Source of the DNA: Candidatus Binatia bacterium
Lineage (GTDB): Bacteria; Desulfobacterota; Binatia; Bin18
NCBI GenBank assembly: GCA_022826945.1
Contig: JAJDTY010000063.1
Location: 1-55,541 of the forward strand
Direction: 5' to 3'
DNA: 55,541 nt
A program made the translations under genes and the position numbers. The notes under the pieces were generated by a model. The model made no database searches and was not told where the DNA came from. It worked only from the letters and a program-made list of their open reading frames with translations. Shown here in pieces: positions 51,803 through 55,541 of this stretch (positions are counted from its first letter, which is position 1; each line of letters starts with the position of its first letter).

Positions 51803-51837
51803 AGCCCATCTCATCCGTAGACGAGATGGGCTTTTTT
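51803..51837 (+). terminator. strong intrinsic terminator/attenuator before guaB
   Basis: AGCCCATCTC (51803-51812) pairs perfectly with GAGATGGGCT (51823-51832), followed by a T-run to 51837. It is only 21 bases before the guaB start. Because a good promoter lies upstream of it, it may be a leader attenuator for guaB. A possible six-codon leader peptide (AGGA, then ATG at 51767 to TGA at 51787) precedes it. Confidence 0.75.
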
Positions 51838-51857
51838 GTAACTATGAGCTGAGGAAT

Positions 51858-53333
51858 ATGCCTATGCTGCCCGCAGAAATCCCCGAGGGTCTCACCTTTG
51901 ACGACATTCTCCTCCTGCCTGGTGAATCCGATTTTTTACCCAAAGACGCGGATGTCTCGACCTCTGTCACGCGAACGATTCGCCTGAATACGCCTTTGGT
52001 GAGCGCAGCCATGGATACGGTGACTGAGGCGCGGGCTGCTATTGCTATGGCTCAGGCGGGCGGTATCGGAGTAATCCATCGTAATTTGGGCATTCCAGCT
52101 CAGGCCGCGGAGATTGCCAAGGTCAAAAAGCATGAGAGCGGCGTCATTATTGACCCCATTACCGTGACTCCCGACACGACCATCGCCCAGGCGCGGGATA
52201 TCATGGATCGCTCCCATATATCCGGGCTACCGGTCATCAAAGATGACAAACTCGTCGGTATTTTAACCAACCGTGATCTCCGTTTTGAAAAACGGCTCGA
52301 CCGCTTGGTCTCAGAAGTGATGACCAAAGATAATCTCGTAACCGCCCGGCCGGGGATTAGCCGCGAAGAAGCGGAAGAAATTCTACATACGCATCGGATT
52401 GAAAAATTGCTGGTTGTTGATGAGACCATGCATCTCAAGGGGCTCATCACTGTGAAGGATATTGAGAAAACGAGCCAACACCCACATGCCTGTAAGGATG
52501 AGTATGGGCGTCTCCGGGTCGCGGCCGCTATTGGTACCGGTGATGACTGGGAAGCGCGGACGGAATCCGTCGTTGAGGCGGGTGCTGATCTGGTCGTTCT
52601 TGATACGGCTCATGGGCACACGACCAGCGTCATTGAGACGCTCAGGTTTCTGAAGCGCAATTTTAGAGGTCTGGAGGTCGTGGCGGGTAATATCGCCACG
52701 GCTGAGGGGGCGCAGGCGCTGATCGGGGCCGGCGCGGACGGGATTAAAGTCGGTATCGGGCCCGCGTCCATCTGTACCACGCGGATGGTCTCGGGGGTGG
52801 GGGTGCCGCAGCTGACGGCAGTGGTCGATACGGTTCGAGTTGCCGAACGGGCCGGAGTCCCGGTGATTTCTGACGGCGGGATTCGTTTTTCCGGCGACAT
52901 TGTGAAGGCATTGGCCGCCGGTGCGCAGGCAGTCATGATCGGCAGTCTCTTCGCCGGCACAGAAGAAAGCCCAGGCGAGACCATTCTGTATCAAGGCCGC
53001 TCGTATAAACAATACCGAGGCATGGGTTCGCTTGAGGCCATGCGCGAGCGGGAAGGAAGCCGGAACCGGTATTTTCAAGACACGGAGGAAAGCGCGGGTA
53101 AGCTGGTGCCAGAGGGGATTGAGGGGCGAGTGCCGTACAAGGGGCCATTATCGGTTGTCGTCGATCAGTTGGTTGGTGGCCTGAAAGCCGGCATGGGCTA
53201 TACCGGCTGCCACAACCTGGAGGAGCTCAGAACCAAGGTCCGTTTTGTCCGGGTCTCTCCGGCCGGGCTACGAGAAAACCACGTCCACGACGTGATTATT
53301 ACCAAGGAAGCGCCCAATTATCGGCTGGAGTAG
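51858..53333 (+). CDS. guaB: inosine-5'-monophosphate dehydrogenase
   Basis: A 491-residue TIM-barrel enzyme with an inserted CBS pair (about residues 95-205). Motifs: [27 protein letters not shown], the catalytic loop with [18 protein letters not shown] (Cys nucleophile), [26 protein letters not shown], and [10 protein letters not shown]. It oxidises IMP to XMP, the committed step to GMP. It is followed by guaA, the next step. The leader upstream has a terminator-like hairpin. Confidence 0.95.
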   Translation: MPMLPAEIPEGLTFDDILLLPGESDFLPKDADVSTSVTRTIRLNTPLVSAAMDTVTEARAAIAMAQAGGIGVIHRNLGIPAQAAEIAKVKKHESGVIIDPITVTPDTTIAQARDIMDRSHISGLPVIKDDKLVGILTNRDLRFEKRLDRLVSEVMTKDNLVTARPGISREEAEEILHTHRIEKLLVVDETMHLKGLITVKDIEKTSQHPHACKDEYGRLRVAAAIGTGDDWEARTESVVEAGADLVVLDTAHGHTTSVIETLRFLKRNFRGLEVVAGNIATAEGAQALIGAGADGIKVGIGPASICTTRMVSGVGVPQLTAVVDTVRVAERAGVPVISDGGIRFSGDIVKALAAGAQAVMIGSLFAGTEESPGETILYQGRSYKQYRGMGSLEAMREREGSRNRYFQDTEESAGKLVPEGIEGRVPYKGPLSVVVDQLVGGLKAGMGYTGCHNLEELRTKVRFVRVSPAGLRENHVHDVIITKEAPNYRLE

Positions 53334-53384
53334 GGAAGATGAGCACTTCGGCCCAAAGCCGCTGTGCGCTGAGGGCCGGCCCTG

Positions 53385-54926
53385 GTGGTGGAAGGTATGA
53401 TTCTGGTTCTTGATTTCGGCAGTCAGTATACGCAGTTGATTGCCCGGCGCGTTCGTGAAGCGCAGGTCTACTGCGAAATTCACCCCTACAATATCTCCGT
53501 GGATCGTATTCAGGCCCTAAATCCCGAAGGCATTATTCTGTCGGGCGGGCCTGCCAGTGTGTACGACGAAGACGCTCCAGCGCTCGCCGCCTCAATCCTT
53601 GGTCTGCCGGTTCCTTTTTTGGGGATTTGCTATGGCATGGGAGTGCTGCACCAACTGGCCGGGGGGCAGGTTGCTCAGGCGGAACGGCGCGAGTTTGGTC
53701 CGGCCCAACTGATGGTCGATGATACGACCGACCTGTTCACCGGTTTCTCGTCTACGGGCTCGACCCAAGTCTGGATGAGCCATGGCGACAAAATGGAATC
53801 CCTGCCAGCAGGCTGGACGGTCCTGGCCCATTCGGACAACTCACCCATAGCCGCCTGCCGCGATGATTCGGGCCGATATTTCGGCGTTCAGTTCCACCCC
53901 GAAGTTGTCCATACCGAGCGGGGGAAAGATGTTCTGCACAATTTCCTTTTCCGGATTTGCGGCTGTGCCGCGGACTGGACGATGGAAGGCTTTATCGAAC
54001 GCGAAATCCAACGCATTCGTAACCAAGTTGGAGACAAACGGGTCGTGTGCGGTCTGAGCGGCGGTGTGGATTCAGCCGTTGTCGCCCTCTTGATCCATCG
54101 GGCGATTGGTGACCGTCTGACCTGTATTTTTGTTGACAACGGCCTCTTGCGTCAGGGCGAGGCGGACAGCGTCGTGCGCATATTCTCCCAACTGGGACTG
54201 AATATCCGGCCAGTCAACGCGGCTGAGCGTTTTCTTGAGCGTCTCGCCGGGGTCGACGACCCGGAACGTAAGCGGCGCATTATTGGCCACGTCTTTATTG
54301 AGGTCTTCGAAGAAGAAGCGGCTTCGCTGCCAGATGTGGAATTCCTGGCCCAAGGCACCCTGTATCCTGACGTGATTGAATCCGTTTCCTTTAAGGGGCC
54401 GGCGGCCACCATCAAGAGCCATCATAATGTTGGCGGTCTGCCGGAACGGATGCGGCTCAGCTTGGTGGAACCGCTACGGGAATTATTCAAAGACGAGGTG
54501 CGCGGGTTGGGCCGGCTGCTTGGTCTTCCCGAGGACATCGTCGGACGCCAGCCTTTTCCTGGGCCAGGGTTGGCGATTCGTATGCTCGGCCCGGTGCAGG
54601 CCGAGTTCCTGGACCTGCTACGTGCCTCAGACGCCATTGTCGACGAGGAAATCCGGGCCGCAGGCTATTATGACCGGGTCTGGCAGGCCTTCGCCGTGTT
54701 ACTACCGGTCAAGACGGTTGGCGTCATGGGCGACGCGCGGACGTATGAGTATGTTGTGGCCATCCGGGCCGTTGAGAGTGTGGACGGCATGACCGCGGAC
54801 TGGGCGCGTCTGCCCGGTGAACTGCTGGGGACGATATCCAATCGTATTATTAACGAAGTTCGTGGCATTAACCGGGTCGTCTACGATATTTCTTCCAAAC
54901 CACCGGCAACTATTGAATGGGAATGA
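53385..54926 (+). CDS. guaA: GMP synthase (glutamine-hydrolysing)
   Basis: A 513-residue enzyme. The class I glutaminase domain contains [33 protein letters not shown] (nucleophilic Cys) and [13 protein letters not shown]. The ATP pyrophosphatase domain has [12 protein letters not shown]. The C-terminal dimerisation domain ends KPPATIEWE. It converts XMP to GMP. The start is GTG 53385 (GAGGG upstream) or ATG 53397. It follows guaB by 51 bases and is cotranscribed with it. Confidence 0.95.
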   Translation: MVEGMILVLDFGSQYTQLIARRVREAQVYCEIHPYNISVDRIQALNPEGIILSGGPASVYDEDAPALAASILGLPVPFLGICYGMGVLHQLAGGQVAQAERREFGPAQLMVDDTTDLFTGFSSTGSTQVWMSHGDKMESLPAGWTVLAHSDNSPIAACRDDSGRYFGVQFHPEVVHTERGKDVLHNFLFRICGCAADWTMEGFIEREIQRIRNQVGDKRVVCGLSGGVDSAVVALLIHRAIGDRLTCIFVDNGLLRQGEADSVVRIFSQLGLNIRPVNAAERFLERLAGVDDPERKRRIIGHVFIEVFEEEAASLPDVEFLAQGTLYPDVIESVSFKGPAATIKSHHNVGGLPERMRLSLVEPLRELFKDEVRGLGRLLGLPEDIVGRQPFPGPGLAIRMLGPVQAEFLDLLRASDAIVDEEIRAAGYYDRVWQAFAVLLPVKTVGVMGDARTYEYVVAIRAVESVDGMTADWARLPGELLGTISNRIINEVRGINRVVYDISSKPPATIEWE

Positions 54927-54938
54927 GGGGAGGATGCA

Positions 54939-55541
54939 GTGAAGGAGTTTGTACATCTCCATTTGCACACGCAGTATAGCTTGCTTGACGGGGCCAATAA
55001 GGTCTCACATCTGATGCCGCGGGTGGCTAAACACGGCATGTCGGCGGTGGCCATGACCGATCATGGCAATATGTTTGGCGCGATCGATTTCTACCGGACT
55101 GCGGCCAGCCACGGTATTAAACCCATCATCGGCTGCGAAATGTATGTCGCACCCCAGAGCCGCTTTGACAAACAGCCGGCCGGCGCACACGACCTGGAAC
55201 ACGGTGGGAATTTCCATCTCATTCTGCTGGCCATGAACCAGGAGGGCTACCGCAACCTGTGCCGCCTCGTCACCGCCGGCTTTACCGAAGGCTTCTACCG
55301 CAAACCCCGCGTTGACCGCGAACTGCTACGCGAACTCAATGGCGGCCTGATTGCTCTGTCCGGCTGCCTCAGCGGCGAACTGGCCCGCGCCATGCTGCGG
55401 GACGACGGCAAACGCGCCCGGGCCGCAGCCGACGAATACGCCGCGATTTTTGATGAGCGTTTTTATGTCGAGGTTCAGGCCAATCACCTGCCGCAACAGG
55501 AAAAGGTCAACCCGGCCCTGATCGAACTGGCCCGCCAGAAG
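54939..55541 (+). CDS. dnaE: DNA polymerase III alpha subunit, N-terminal part
   Basis: The first 201 codons of a gene that runs past the window end. It begins at GTG 54939 (GGGGAGG 6 bases upstream) with VHLHLHTQYSLLDGANK, the PHP domain histidine motif, then MTDHGNMFGAIDFYR, IGCEMYVAP and EGFYRKPRVD. It is the replicative polymerase catalytic subunit. Its tight spacing after guaA (12 bases) suggests cotranscription. Confidence 0.93.
   Translation, partial: MKEFVHLHLHTQYSLLDGANKVSHLMPRVAKHGMSAVAMTDHGNMFGAIDFYRTAASHGIKPIIGCEMYVAPQSRFDKQPAGAHDLEHGGNFHLILLAMNQEGYRNLCRLVTAGFTEGFYRKPRVDRELLRELNGGLIALSGCLSGELARAMLRDDGKRARAAADEYAAIFDERFYVEVQANHLPQQEKVNPALIELARQK

Overview
The window reads as a single chromosomal segment of a GC-rich Gram-negative bacterium. 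TonB receptor, Tat and lipoprotein signals point to an outer membrane. The housekeeping order smc-ftsY-zapB-zapA-(6S-like)-rny-tyrS-era, the RNase G/radical-SAM pair, and the mix of acyl-CoA dehydrogenase, DUF35 and thiolase genes resemble deltaproteobacterial or Tectomicrobia-type genomes. That placement is inference; there is no rRNA in the window.

Layout. 0.3-2.3 kb: a secreted protein with an extreme His/Asp/Glu tandem repeat, probably for zinc. 2.5-8 kb: a sulfur and methionine region. A DsrE-family gene and an unusual TusA-like/MetE fusion are read leftward, and metY-metX-metW rightward, from a shared intergenic region. 8-15 kb: an accessory stretch with two toxin-antitoxin pairs, a methyltransferase, a fatty-acid-hydroxylase/rhodanese gene whose catalytic cysteine codon is an in-frame TGA followed by a bSECIS-like hairpin (candidate selenoprotein), an SMP-30 protein, a decayed IS982-like element and a small molybdopterin-domain protein. 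15-19.4 kb: xthA, then a copper group (Tat-exported Csp-like protein, a small secreted Cys/His protein, an OprC/NosA-like TonB receptor). 19.4-27.5 kb: Trm112-like protein, M20 peptidase, SDR, RNase E/G, radical SAM/DUF2344 and HNH genes. 27.7-37 kb: the housekeeping cell-division, RNA and translation block. 37-43 kb: AtoE-like transporter, PBP4-type peptidase, and acyl-CoA dehydrogenase/DUF35/thiolase genes. 43-47.5 kb: metF followed by a run of co-directional genes with a bicupin dioxygenase-like gene, a second core-MetE-like gene and two very small proteins. 47.6-51.7 kb: sufT, alpha/beta hydrolase, nitroreductase, then a leftward group with a zinc-ribbon-like protein, a stand-alone LeuA regulatory domain and a second TGA-containing gene (ArsC-like, UxxC). 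51.7-55.5 kb: guaB with an attenuator-like leader, guaA and the start of dnaE.

How they fit together. metX makes O-acetylhomoserine and metY sulfhydrylates it to homocysteine. The TusA-like/MetE fusion and DsrE protein opposite them could supply sulfur and/or methylate homocysteine. MetF with the second MetE-like protein could form another methyl-transfer route. The two TGA-at-catalytic-Cys genes, each with a hairpin at the right distance, strongly suggest that the organism decodes UGA as selenocysteine and uses it in sulfur/redox proteins. The strongest candidates for new biology are the selenocysteine rhodanese-hydroxylase fusion and the TusA-MetE/DsrE module divergent from metYXW.
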